6,670 nucleotides of DNA from Actinomycetes bacterium (GCA_029263035.1 JAJCYF010000010.1:1-6670), one strand, 5' to 3'; numbered from the stretch's first letter, positions 1 through 5,580 are shown. Notes: generated from the sequence alone by a model not told the origin. Program-made: numbers and translations.

Positions 1-1
1 C

Positions 2-1243
2 AAGATCGGGTCGAATCCCAACCGGCGGCCCAAGCGGTTCACGATCCCCGTGAAGTCCCGGGGCGGCCAGCTGGGCGTCCGCGAGTACGCCCCCGGGAAC
101 TCCGACCGCAAGTTCCTCTGGAACAAGGAGGGCTTCACGAGGAACTGCGCATTCCCGAACGAAGCCTTCCACGGGGACGTCCTGTACGTCACCGAAGGGG
201 AACCCGACTGCCTGGCGCTCCTGTCCCGCGGCTGGAACGCCGTGACGTTCACGGCTGGCGCCTCCAGTCTGCCCCGGCCCGACGACCTGAAGCGGTTTGC
301 TCGCAAGGTCGTCGTCATCCTCTACGACGCCGACGCCCCGGGCCGGGCGGGCGCCGAGAAACTCGCCAGGACGCTCCTGGGCACCGCTGAGCGCGTCAAG
401 GTTATCGACCTGGCGCCACTCCTGCCTGAGGGCCACAAGGACGTCACGGACGGGCTCCGGGACCGTGGGGACACGTTCGTCGAGGATCTGCGGGCCCGCA
501 TCGACGCCACGCCGTTCTACGCGGTCGAGGTCACCGCTGAGGAGGTCCGGACCTACGACGATGCGGGGTTCGTCGATCTGACGTCACCGGACCGGTTCGG
601 CTCAGACATCTCCGTCCAGTCGGTGCTCCTGGGCACGTCGGCGCTGACGTACCGCGCCTACCGGTCGATCGCCATCGAATGCGACCAGGTGTCGGGCGGC
701 GAGCACTGCGAGCAGTGCCCGCTCATGGGGCGTGGGAAGGCCCGGTACCCGGACTCCGGGTCCTTCGATGACCTGGACCTGCTCGAGCAGATCAAGGTGG
801 CCCGCTACCGCCTGAAGAAGCTCGTCAAGTCGCAGCCTGGCGGACCTTGGTGTGAGCACTGGGACATCGACGAGTCGAAGTCCGACGGCGTCAAGGTCGC
901 CGAGCTCATCCTGGGCCCGGAGGTCATGGCCGGTGGCATCGACGAAGAGACGCCAATCGGCTTGGCACAACAGCCCGCATACGCCATTCTCAGGGATGGC
1001 GCCGAACCCCTGCAGCTGAACCAGCTGTACCGCTTCAGCGGTCAACCGCTGGCAGACCCGCAGAACCAGGCGATCGTCATGGTGGTGGCGAAGCACGAAC
1101 CGGTCGAAGGTGACCTCGGGGGGTTCGTGCTCAGCCGGAAGATGGGCGACAAGATTCGAAAGATCCGGGATGGTGCGAAAGACAGAGCGGCGGCGTCGGG
1201 CACAGCGGTCATGGACAAGCCCGGCGAAGATCCTCCTTCCTGA
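2..1243 (+). CDS. Toprim primase with MCM-like N-terminal (zinc/OB) segment, 5' partial
   Basis: The frame is open from base 2, so the start lies outside the window; the GTG at 50 is internal because residues before it already fit the strand that precedes Toprim in phage primases. Counting from that GTG: residues 43-130 form a DnaG-type Toprim domain, with E49 in VTEGEPD and D93-A-D95 in LYDADAPG, the acidic residues that bind the catalytic metal. Residues 185-360 look like the OB-fold/zinc region of phage MCM-like helicases: C211, C220 and C223 (CxxCPL), a possible fourth ligand C258 or H260, then the YRFSGQPLADPQNQ strand region. Residues 363-397 are a charged, probably disordered tail. The likely role is making primers and feeding the helicase encoded at 1831-3156. 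The Toprim call is firm. The MCM N-terminal assignment is from family memory, not from a search. Any CHC2 zinc finger would be upstream and unseen. Confidence 0.85.
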   Translation, partial: KIGSNPNRRPKRFTIPVKSRGGQLGVREYAPGNSDRKFLWNKEGFTRNCAFPNEAFHGDVLYVTEGEPDCLALLSRGWNAVTFTAGASSLPRPDDLKRFARKVVVILYDADAPGRAGAEKLARTLLGTAERVKVIDLAPLLPEGHKDVTDGLRDRGDTFVEDLRARIDATPFYAVEVTAEEVRTYDDAGFVDLTSPDRFGSDISVQSVLLGTSALTYRAYRSIAIECDQVSGGEHCEQCPLMGRGKARYPDSGSFDDLDLLEQIKVARYRLKKLVKSQPGGPWCEHWDIDESKSDGVKVAELILGPEVMAGGIDEETPIGLAQQPAYAILRDGAEPLQLNQLYRFSGQPLADPQNQAIVMVVAKHEPVEGDLGGFVLSRKMGDKIRKIRDGAKDRAAASGTAVMDKPGEDPPS

Positions 1244-1502
1244 CTACTTGCTGGCTTCGTGTGTACTCCTCGGCGCACGGAGCCAGCCCCTTTTTCAGAT
1301 CGCGCGGTGGCGTGACACGCTGTTTCGTCGGCTGCAACAGGTGGCGGGCCGGGACCGGGAGATCATGGGTATGGGGTTGCGGCTGAAAGAGCGGTTCTGC
1401 GTGGAGTGTGAGCACAAGGATCGGTGCTACGACCGGTTCGCGATGGCCGAGGACGCGAACGAGGCGTCGAAGATCCTGGACCGTGAGAGGAAGCGGCGAT
1501 GA
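1170..1502 (+). CDS. Small four-cysteine protein of unknown function
   Basis: Not recognised. From the ATG at 1170 it would be 110 residues, with a basic start, a hydrophobic/helical middle (residues 21-60) and a cysteine cluster near the end: C77-x2-C80-x5-C86, plus C31. That suggests bound zinc or an iron-sulfur cluster. The CxxCx5C spacing matches WhiB-like proteins, but the GVWGG turn is absent. Third codon bases are G/C-rich in this frame from about 1245 to 1500, which supports translation. The start is uncertain. ATG 1170 overlaps the primase gene by 74 bases. TTG 1248 lacks a ribosome site. ATG 1365 has GGGAG just upstream but would leave only 45 residues. It could also be reached from the primase by a +1 shift at 1238-1244. 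It ends in an ATGA overlap with the next gene. Confidence 0.55.
   Translation: MVRKTERRRRAQRSWTSPAKILLPDYLLASCVLLGARSQPLFQIARWRDTLFRRLQQVAGRDREIMGMGLRLKERFCVECEHKDRCYDRFAMAEDANEASKILDRERKRR
1485..1493 (+). promoter_or_regulatory. Ribosome binding site for the gene at 1499
   Basis: GAGAGGAAG is a purine-rich match to the anti-Shine-Dalgarno sequence. Its AGAGG core ends 8 bases before the ATG at 1499. It is the main reason to prefer 1499 over the GTG at 1509 or the ATG at 1598. Confidence 0.6.
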
Positions 1503-1834
1503 GGACAAGTGGCGCAGTCGAGTTCCTTCTCGACCGACTTCGGGCAGGTGGCGGGCTTCAATCAGGTGGAGGACGCTACTCCGACCGGTGGTGGGGGATG
1601 TCGAGCGATAGCATTGTTATGCTGGCGTTCGGAAGGGCAGAGGCAAACCCGTCATGGCCGATAGATGCGAGCGACCTGGCATCATGCTATCGATGCGTCC
1701 TTCGGATGCCGTACGGGTTGGTCAGCAACCAAGTCTTGATGCATCTCGGTGAGTGTGAAAAACGCATACAAATCTCCAAGACTCAGATCCTAGAAGCACG
1801 TAAGGCCGCTGGCTGGGACTGGCGAAAAGCATGA
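1499..1834 (+). CDS. Hypothetical protein between primase and helicase genes
   Basis: Not recognised; 111 residues. The first 33 residues are glycine- and arginine-rich and look weakly constrained. Residues 34-111 look more like a folded helical protein, with the segment DLASCYRC at 59-66 and a C-terminal helix rich in K, Q and E. The ATG at 1499 has a strong ribosome site and an ATGA overlap with the previous stop. A second possible start is the ATG at 1598, directly after GGGGG. Third-base G/C content is visibly lower than in the genes on either side, and AT-rich codons such as aaa, ata, caa and cga are frequent from 1600 to 1830. That points to a different origin for this piece. In 1509-1597 another frame has the more typical codon pattern, so the first third is uncertain. 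Confidence 0.6.
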   Translation: MRTSGAVEFLLDRLRAGGGLQSGGGRYSDRWWGMSSDSIVMLAFGRAEANPSWPIDASDLASCYRCVLRMPYGLVSNQVLMHLGECEKRIQISKTQILEARKAAGWDWRKA

Positions 1835-3156
1835 CCTGGGTGACCGACGTCCTGTCTGACATCTACACCGACTTCGAGACCCATGTCGTCCACATCCGCC
1901 GCCGGCGCGACCTCATGCTCGCCATCGACCTGAGCTACCACTCCACGCTGTCCTTCACCTTCAACTCACAGCCCGTCGAAAAGGGCGTCGTCGAGATCCT
2001 CGTCATCGGCGACACCCGATCCGGGAAATCCCATACCGCCAAGGCCATGCAGCGCCATTACCGCCTGGGCGACATGATCAACAGCGAGGGCGTCACCATG
2101 GCCGGGCTCCTCGGCGGCATCGACGAAGGGGCCAGCGGGCGCGGGCGGTTCGTCCGGTGCGGACGCATCCCCCTCAACCACAAACGCATCGTGATCCTCG
2201 ACGAAGCCAATGAGATCCCGCTCGAGATCCTGGCCAAGTTCTCGGGGTTCCGGTCCAGCGGCGTCTTCGACCTGGTGAAGATCATTCAGCAGAAGATCCC
2301 GTGCCGGGTCCGGCTCATCTGGATCGCGAACCCGCGCGGCGACAAGGACGTCGACGGGTACTCGCACGGCGTCGAATCGGTCCCAGAGGTCATCGGCAAG
2401 AAGGAGGACATCGCTCGGTTCGACATGGCGATCATCGTCAGCCGGCAGGACATCGACAAGAAGCACCTGCACCGGGTCCACAAGAAGGTCGAAGGGACGG
2501 CGCGGTGGTCGTCCGACATCTGCCACAACAAGGTCCTGTTCGCGTGGACCCGTCGGCCCGAGCACATCGTCTTTGGCCCGGGCGTCGAAAAGAAGTGCCT
2601 GGAGCTGGCGGAACACCTGTCGGACTCGTACTCGGACCAGATCCCGCTGGTGATCGAGACGGAGCAGCCGATCAAGGTGGCGCGGATGGCGGTGGCGCTG
2701 GCGGCCACGACGTTCTCGACCGAGGACGATGTCCACCTGGTGGTGGAGAAAGAGCACGTCGACGCGCTGGGCGAATACCTGGACTCGGTGTATCAGCACC
2801 GGTCCATGGACTACCTGGCGTGGTCGAAGAAGTCGGAGATGGGTGAACTTGAGCCCGTCATGAAGGCGCTCGGGAAGAGCGGGGTGACGCAGGTGCTCCG
2901 GTCGAGCCGGATCACGCAGCGGAAGTTCGAGGCGATCTTTCGGGACAAGGAGGCGGGGACGGCGGTGTGGAGCGAGCTGATGCTCATTGGTGCGGTGATG
3001 GAGGATACGAAGGGACGGTGGCTTTTGACCCCGGATTTGATCAAGAAGATGAAGCAGAGCCAACTGAATGGGCTGCGAGAACGGCCGAGCATCCCGCTGG
3101 CCGTCGGGCTCGGGAAGGACGACGGCGCGGAAGACGACGAGGGGGCGTGGGAATGA
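1831..3156 (+). CDS. MCM-like AAA+ replicative helicase motor subunit
   Basis: A 441-residue AAA+ ATPase of the MCM superfamily, probably the phage replicative helicase motor. Residues 12-45 correspond to the helical lead-in (iygR.dl..AidL). Walker A is GDTRSGKS at 61-67 after G60; MCMs usually have GDPxxxKS. The helix-2 insert follows at about 86-110 (GVTMAGLLGG). Walker B is IVILDE at 120-125, and sensor 1 is IANP at 165-168. The trans arginine finger is R196 in ARFD, and sensor 2 is R285 in VARMAVALA. Residues 335-410 look like a winged-helix domain, as MCMs carry at the C-terminus, followed by an acidic tail. It lacks the zinc/OB N-terminal half of a full MCM, which instead ends the gene at 2-1243. 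The ATG at 1831 overlaps the previous stop (ATGA) and has only a weak ribosome site, implying coupling. Codon preference changes from C-ending to G-ending around 2550-2650. Confidence 0.85.
   Translation: MTWVTDVLSDIYTDFETHVVHIRRRRDLMLAIDLSYHSTLSFTFNSQPVEKGVVEILVIGDTRSGKSHTAKAMQRHYRLGDMINSEGVTMAGLLGGIDEGASGRGRFVRCGRIPLNHKRIVILDEANEIPLEILAKFSGFRSSGVFDLVKIIQQKIPCRVRLIWIANPRGDKDVDGYSHGVESVPEVIGKKEDIARFDMAIIVSRQDIDKKHLHRVHKKVEGTARWSSDICHNKVLFAWTRRPEHIVFGPGVEKKCLELAEHLSDSYSDQIPLVIETEQPIKVARMAVALAATTFSTEDDVHLVVEKEHVDALGEYLDSVYQHRSMDYLAWSKKSEMGELEPVMKALGKSGVTQVLRSSRITQRKFEAIFRDKEAGTAVWSELMLIGAVMEDTKGRWLLTPDLIKKMKQSQLNGLRERPSIPLAVGLGKDDGAEDDEGAWE
3139..3145 (+). promoter_or_regulatory. Ribosome binding site for the ASCH gene
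   Basis: GAGGGGG ends 7 bases before the ATG at 3153. It supports starting at the ATGA overlap and not at the much earlier in-frame ATG at 2967, which would lie entirely inside the helicase gene. Confidence 0.55.
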
Positions 3157-3857
3157 TGACGGAGATTCGCGAGCGCCCGATCCTGTTCAGCGGGGACATG
3201 GTCCGCGCGATCCTCGAGGGGAGGAAGACCCAGACGCGGCGGGTCATCAAGAGCAACCAGCGCCTGCCGAGTTACTTCGGGCCTGCGGGAGACACTCAGG
3301 ACCTCATCAATTGGGGCTATGAGTGCGAGGCTGGAACCTACGCGGTCCTCGCGCGGGACGTCCCAGAGTCTGAGCGGGAAGAGTGCTGGTCCCTTCCGTG
3401 CCCCTACGGCGCCCCGGGGGACCGGCTCTGGGTCCGGGAGACGTGGTGTCAGGCCGCCGATCCGATAACGAGCAAGACCACCGACCGCGTCCTCTATCGC
3501 GCGACCGACGAGTGTGAGTTCCTCGACGACGGGGACGGCTTCCCAGTCGAGAACAAGGACGGGTCGTACAAGTCCCCCTGGCGCCCCTCGATCCACATGC
3601 CGCGCTGGGCGTGCCGCCTGGTCCTCGAGGTGACGGACGTCCGCGTCGAGCGGCTTCGGGGTATCCACTGGACCGACATGGTCGCCGAGGGCGTCAATTG
3701 CCCCGCGCACGACTTCAGCGGGGGCTTTTGCTGCTCTGAGTGCCCCGATCGTCGCCTCGCATTCGCGCGCCTCTGGGACTCGATCAACAAGAAGAAACAC
3801 CCATGGGAGTCGAACCCCTGGGTCTGGGTCGTCGAGTTCCGAAAGGTGGAAGCATGA
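3153..3857 (+). CDS. Phage ASCH-like (PUA-fold) protein
   Basis: A 234-residue protein of a family very common in phages, often labelled ASCH domain or, loosely, morphogenetic protein. The signatures are the start RPILFSGDMVRAILEGRKTQTRR (residues 8-30), YGAPGDRLWVRETW at 85-98, the RPSIHMPRWACR strand at 134-145, and the end HPWESNPWVWVVEFRKV at 216-232. Length and order are normal, so the gene is complete. ASCH domains share the PUA RNA-binding fold. One cellular relative (E. coli YqfB) removes acetyl groups from N4-acetylcytidine, but the substrate of the phage family is not established. An insert at 173-187 carries C173, H176, C183, C184 and C187 and could bind a metal. Two ATGs are in tandem (3153 and 3156); 3153 gives the ATGA overlap with the helicase stop. 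Confidence 0.9.
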   Translation: MMTEIRERPILFSGDMVRAILEGRKTQTRRVIKSNQRLPSYFGPAGDTQDLINWGYECEAGTYAVLARDVPESEREECWSLPCPYGAPGDRLWVRETWCQAADPITSKTTDRVLYRATDECEFLDDGDGFPVENKDGSYKSPWRPSIHMPRWACRLVLEVTDVRVERLRGIHWTDMVAEGVNCPAHDFSGGFCCSECPDRRLAFARLWDSINKKKHPWESNPWVWVVEFRKVEA

Positions 3858-4066
3858 AGTTTGTAGCGGGCTGCTGGATGACCTTGATCATTGTCTGTTC
3901 AGGAACATGCTTCGGCATGTGGAGCCTGCTGTCGCCAGATGGATTCTGGCCCCGGCTGGTCACGGTCCTCATCTGCATCCCGCTGGTGTTCGTCGAGGTG
4001 GTAGCGATAGGGGGTGCGGTCATGGCGATGGAAGAAGCGTCGCAACGGAAGGGCAGGAAGAAATGA
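3854..4066 (+). CDS. Small two-helix membrane protein
   Basis: 70 residues. Two hydrophobic stretches, about 3-23 and 34-58, are each long enough to cross a membrane. They are joined by a short loop (SPDGFWPR) and followed by a short basic tail, QRKGRKK. The positive tail predicts an N-in/C-in hairpin. Size and layout fit small phage membrane proteins, including some holins, but there is no endolysin next door, so lysis is only one option and superinfection exclusion is another. AAAGGTGGA lies 3 bases before the ATG, and the start overlaps the ASCH stop as ATGA. No family was recognised. Confidence 0.75.
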   Translation: MKFVAGCWMTLIIVCSGTCFGMWSLLSPDGFWPRLVTVLICIPLVFVEVVAIGGAVMAMEEASQRKGRKK

Positions 4067-4380
4067 CAAGAGAAGAGAAGTGGCTGCGAATTCAAATCCG
4101 GAACAACCTGCCCGAGCACCCGCCAGGCCGATGTGGGGTCATCAGCAGCGCTGGGGCGTGCTCTGCTTGGGGGCGGTACTGGAGACCGATCGGCAAGGCG
4201 GGCTTCGGGTCGCGAGCCTGCTCTGTCCATGCGCGCGGCGAAAGCAACGCCACCAAGAAGGACATCTGTGTGGACATTGTGTTCATGATCAGGAAGGCAA
4301 GGATCGACCGCGCGGAATCGCGACTCAAGCGCGCTGACCTCATGGAGATCGCCGAGTTACTAAGGAGCAAGCTCCGATGA
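4063..4380 (+). CDS. Hypothetical basic protein, 105 residues
   Basis: Not recognised. It has a polar helical N-terminus (MTREEKWLRIQIRNNL) and a glycine/cysteine-containing middle (C24, C33, C53). A hydrophobic strand around 68-75 (ICVDIVFM) follows, and then a long charged C-terminal helix (77-105) rich in R, K and E. Net charge is clearly positive, which would suit nucleic-acid binding, but no motif proves it. AGGAAG and GGAAGGG lie just upstream, and the ATG overlaps the previous stop (ATGA). Codons are less G/C-biased at the third base than in the gene that follows. Confidence 0.7.
   Translation: MTREEKWLRIQIRNNLPEHPPGRCGVISSAGACSAWGRYWRPIGKAGFGSRACSVHARGESNATKKDICVDIVFMIRKARIDRAESRLKRADLMEIAELLRSKLR
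4362..4367 (+). promoter_or_regulatory. Ribosome binding site for the gene at 4377
   Basis: AAGGAG, a near-consensus Shine-Dalgarno sequence, lies 9 bases before the ATG at 4377, inside the last codons of the preceding gene. Confidence 0.65.
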
Positions 4381-4889
4381 ACCTCCTCACCAAAGACGGC
4401 GCCCAGGCGGTGCTGGACCGGGTCCGCGAGATGTCGGGCGTCGAACTCACCCGGTTCCTCCGCGACAACTTCCCGCTCGTCGAGGGCGTCGCCGACGCGC
4501 TCGAGTCCATCCCTGCACGCCGCGCATTCACCGCGTGGCTCGTCAGTCTCCTGCGGCTCGGCGCCCTTCGCGCCACGGAGATGGACTGGGAGAACGAAGC
4601 GCTCCAGCGGGGCCCCATGGGCGGCTGCGAGAAGCCCGAGGGCGACGACCCCGAGGGCGAGCCCCGGAGCCTGGTGCGACCCATGCGGTTCGCGTTCTCG
4701 AAGCCCCGGACACTCGACCAGGCGGCGGACCTGCTGCTGACCCAGGGCCGCGAGAAGGGGCTCGACGAGTGGTCAGACGATGGCGTAGTCAAGGCGCGGC
4801 TGATGGGCTTCGTGGCAGCGTGCCGCGAAGGAAGGTACGAGATGAGCGTCGTCGACGGTGACGGCGGAACGGTTCTACTGACAGAGTGA
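4377..4889 (+). CDS. Hypothetical helical protein, 170 residues
   Basis: Not recognised. Two mainly helical parts are visible: residues 1-75, with amphipathic helices such as AVLDRVREM and FTAWLVSLLRLGALRA, and residues 108-150, with DQAADLLLTQGRE and ARLMGFVAACREG. They are joined by an acidic, proline-rich linker at 86-98 (KPEGDDPEGEP). No catalytic motif, zinc site or signal peptide can be seen. The start is firm: a near-consensus ribosome site and an ATGA overlap with the gene before. It is the last gene of the run of ATGA-coupled genes; the next ATG comes 16 bases after its stop. Third bases are strongly C-biased through most of the gene, turning to G towards the end. Confidence 0.8.
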   Translation: MNLLTKDGAQAVLDRVREMSGVELTRFLRDNFPLVEGVADALESIPARRAFTAWLVSLLRLGALRATEMDWENEALQRGPMGGCEKPEGDDPEGEPRSLVRPMRFAFSKPRTLDQAADLLLTQGREKGLDEWSDDGVVKARLMGFVAACREGRYEMSVVDGDGGTVLLTE

Positions 4890-4891
4890 GT

Positions 4892-4900
4892 GAAGGGTGG
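4892..4900 (+). promoter_or_regulatory. Ribosome binding site for the gene at 4906
   Basis: GAAGGGTGG ends 5 bases before the ATG at 4906. This placement decides the start in favour of 4906; the in-frame GTG at 4897 lies inside the site itself. Confidence 0.6.
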
Positions 4901-4905
4901 CTAGA

Positions 4906-5094
4906 ATGGCCAAGCAGATCGAGATCAAGGTGACGGAGTCCAAGTCGAAGGCTCCGTTCGTCGTTCGGATCGTCAAGGGCGAACGGTTGGGGTTCACGAC
5001 GGCCGACGCCGCGGTGGACTTCGCCACCGCCGAGCTGAAAGGGATGCTCGATGAAGGAGTACACGGTTCCAGTGACGAGGGCGATGGTCGATAG
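4906..5094 (+). CDS. Small hypothetical protein, 62 residues
   Basis: Not recognised. It begins MAKQIEIKV with a beta-strand-like pattern (IEIKV, then FVVRIV at 18-23). The turn GERLGF at 25-30 follows, then an alanine-rich helix (31-47) and a polar tail (HGSSDEGDGR). The GER-x-GF turn recurs in the next gene. The last 44 bases overlap the start of that gene in another frame, which may explain the low-complexity tail. No metal-binding or catalytic motif is seen. Confidence 0.65.
   Translation: MAKQIEIKVTESKSKAPFVVRIVKGERLGFTTADAAVDFATAELKGMLDEGVHGSSDEGDGR
5037..5043 (+). promoter_or_regulatory. Ribosome binding site for the gene at 5051
   Basis: GAAAGGG ends 7 bases before the ATG at 5051. 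Its good fit is the main argument that the following gene starts inside the preceding one. Confidence 0.55.
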
Positions 5095-5287
5095 CCTGCT
5101 CCGTGGTGAGCGGGTGGGCTTCAACGTCAACGGAGCGAAGATCGCCATGGTCCCGACGTTCGCTGTGGGGCCGGTAGACGCGTCTACCGCCGCGGAGCAG
5201 GCCAAGGACGCGCTCCGGGCCGAGGAGCCCAAGAACCACGACCTGGAGTTCAGCGAACGGGCGGTGCTGCGACAGAGCGGCGTCTAG
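5051..5287 (+). CDS. Small hypothetical protein, 78 residues
   Basis: Not recognised. The order is a short strand (EYTVPVT), a helix (RAMVDSLLR), the turn GERVGF at 19-24, strands NVNGAKIAMVPTF at 25-37, and an alanine/glutamate-rich helix (43-57). The N-terminal half, helix-turn-strand with a GER-x-GF turn, resembles the same stretch of the previous gene. It overlaps that gene by 44 bases, with its own ribosome site, and ends 2 bases before the GTG of the nuclease gene. An 18-base perfect palindrome (5172-5189) is inside it. Confidence 0.7.
   Translation: MKEYTVPVTRAMVDSLLRGERVGFNVNGAKIAMVPTFAVGPVDASTAAEQAKDALRAEEPKNHDLEFSERAVLRQSGV
5172..5189 (+). repeat. 18-base perfect palindrome inside a small gene
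   Basis: CGGTAGACG followed directly by its exact reverse complement CGTCTACCG, with no spacer. It lies in codons for GPVDASTA of the 78-residue protein. The symmetry is certain. A role as an operator, a nuclease or recombinase site, or an RNA hairpin is not shown, and chance cannot be excluded. Confidence 0.6.
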
Positions 5288-5289
5288 CG

Positions 5290-5580
5290 GTGAGGGAGTC
5301 CAGCCTGGTTCGGTGGGCCGTCGGCGAGATGCGAGCGGCGGGCTGGTATGTCGTCAAAACGTGCCCACCGATCCAGGCGGGGACTCCTGATCTGTTGTGT
5401 TCGGTGCCCCCCGATGGGCGGTTCGTCGGGGTTGAGATGAAGGCTGGGAAGCGGGGCCGTGTGTCGCGGCTCCAAGAGTACCGACTGGAGGAGATATGTC
5501 GGACCGGGGCGGTGGCGGTGGTGTGCAGGACGCGGAACGAAGTGCGAGACTTAATCGAGCGGCTCGGGACCACGCGCTAG
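5290..5580 (+). CDS. VRR-NUC domain nuclease
   Basis: A 96-residue single-domain VRR-NUC protein, a PD-(D/E)XK nuclease. Family members act on branched DNA, as Holliday-junction resolvases or structure-specific endonucleases. The pattern is complete: E3 in the first helix, G31-T-P-D34 (GTPDLL), the catalytic pair E49-x-K51 in VGVEMKAG, and Q62 in RLQEYR. A strand GAVAVVCR then closes the fold. Length is normal for stand-alone phage versions. It probably resolves recombination or replication intermediates made by the phage replication machinery. The start is the GTG at 5290, two bases after the previous stop. It has no clear ribosome site, so it is likely read by coupling. The final 85 bases overlap the next gene. 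Confidence 0.88.
   Translation: MRESSLVRWAVGEMRAAGWYVVKTCPPIQAGTPDLLCSVPPDGRFVGVEMKAGKRGRVSRLQEYRLEEICRTGAVAVVCRTRNEVRDLIERLGTTR
5487..5493 (+). promoter_or_regulatory. Strong ribosome binding site inside the nuclease gene
   Basis: GGAGGAG, the best Shine-Dalgarno match in the window, stands 2 bases before the ATG at 5496 (4 from its GGAGG core). It lies within the VRR-NUC gene and fixes the start of the JAB gene, despite an 85-base overlap. Confidence 0.75.

Noticed and set aside
602..1096. - strand open frame (164 codons)
   Set aside because: It is a shadow of the OB/zinc half of the primase gene; composition is explained by the GC-rich opposite strand.
1244..1830. Intein or group I intron interrupting the primase-helicase
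   Set aside because: The segment is not in frame with both halves, lacks intein splice residues and a homing endonuclease motif, and I saw no convincing intron core pairing. It reads as small genes.
2301..2846. + strand open frame (181 codons) within the helicase
   Set aside because: The proline/glycine/arginine-rich translation is typical of a shifted frame; the helicase motifs occupy the same bases.
1966..3063. Long open frame on the - strand (365 codons)
   Set aside because: It lies wholly under the helicase gene. Its translation is an arginine/aspartate/leucine-rich mix without domain motifs, as expected opposite a GC-rich gene.
2811..3800. - strand open frame (329 codons)
   Set aside because: It spans the end of the helicase and most of the ASCH gene, both firmly supported by motifs; its translation has no recognisable pattern.
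3805..3818. tRNA T-arm-like sequence on the - strand (GGGGTTCGACTCCC)
   Set aside because: The stem has a mismatch, no anticodon or acceptor arms surround it, and the bases encode the conserved WESNPWVW end of the ASCH protein. An attachment site is therefore not supported.
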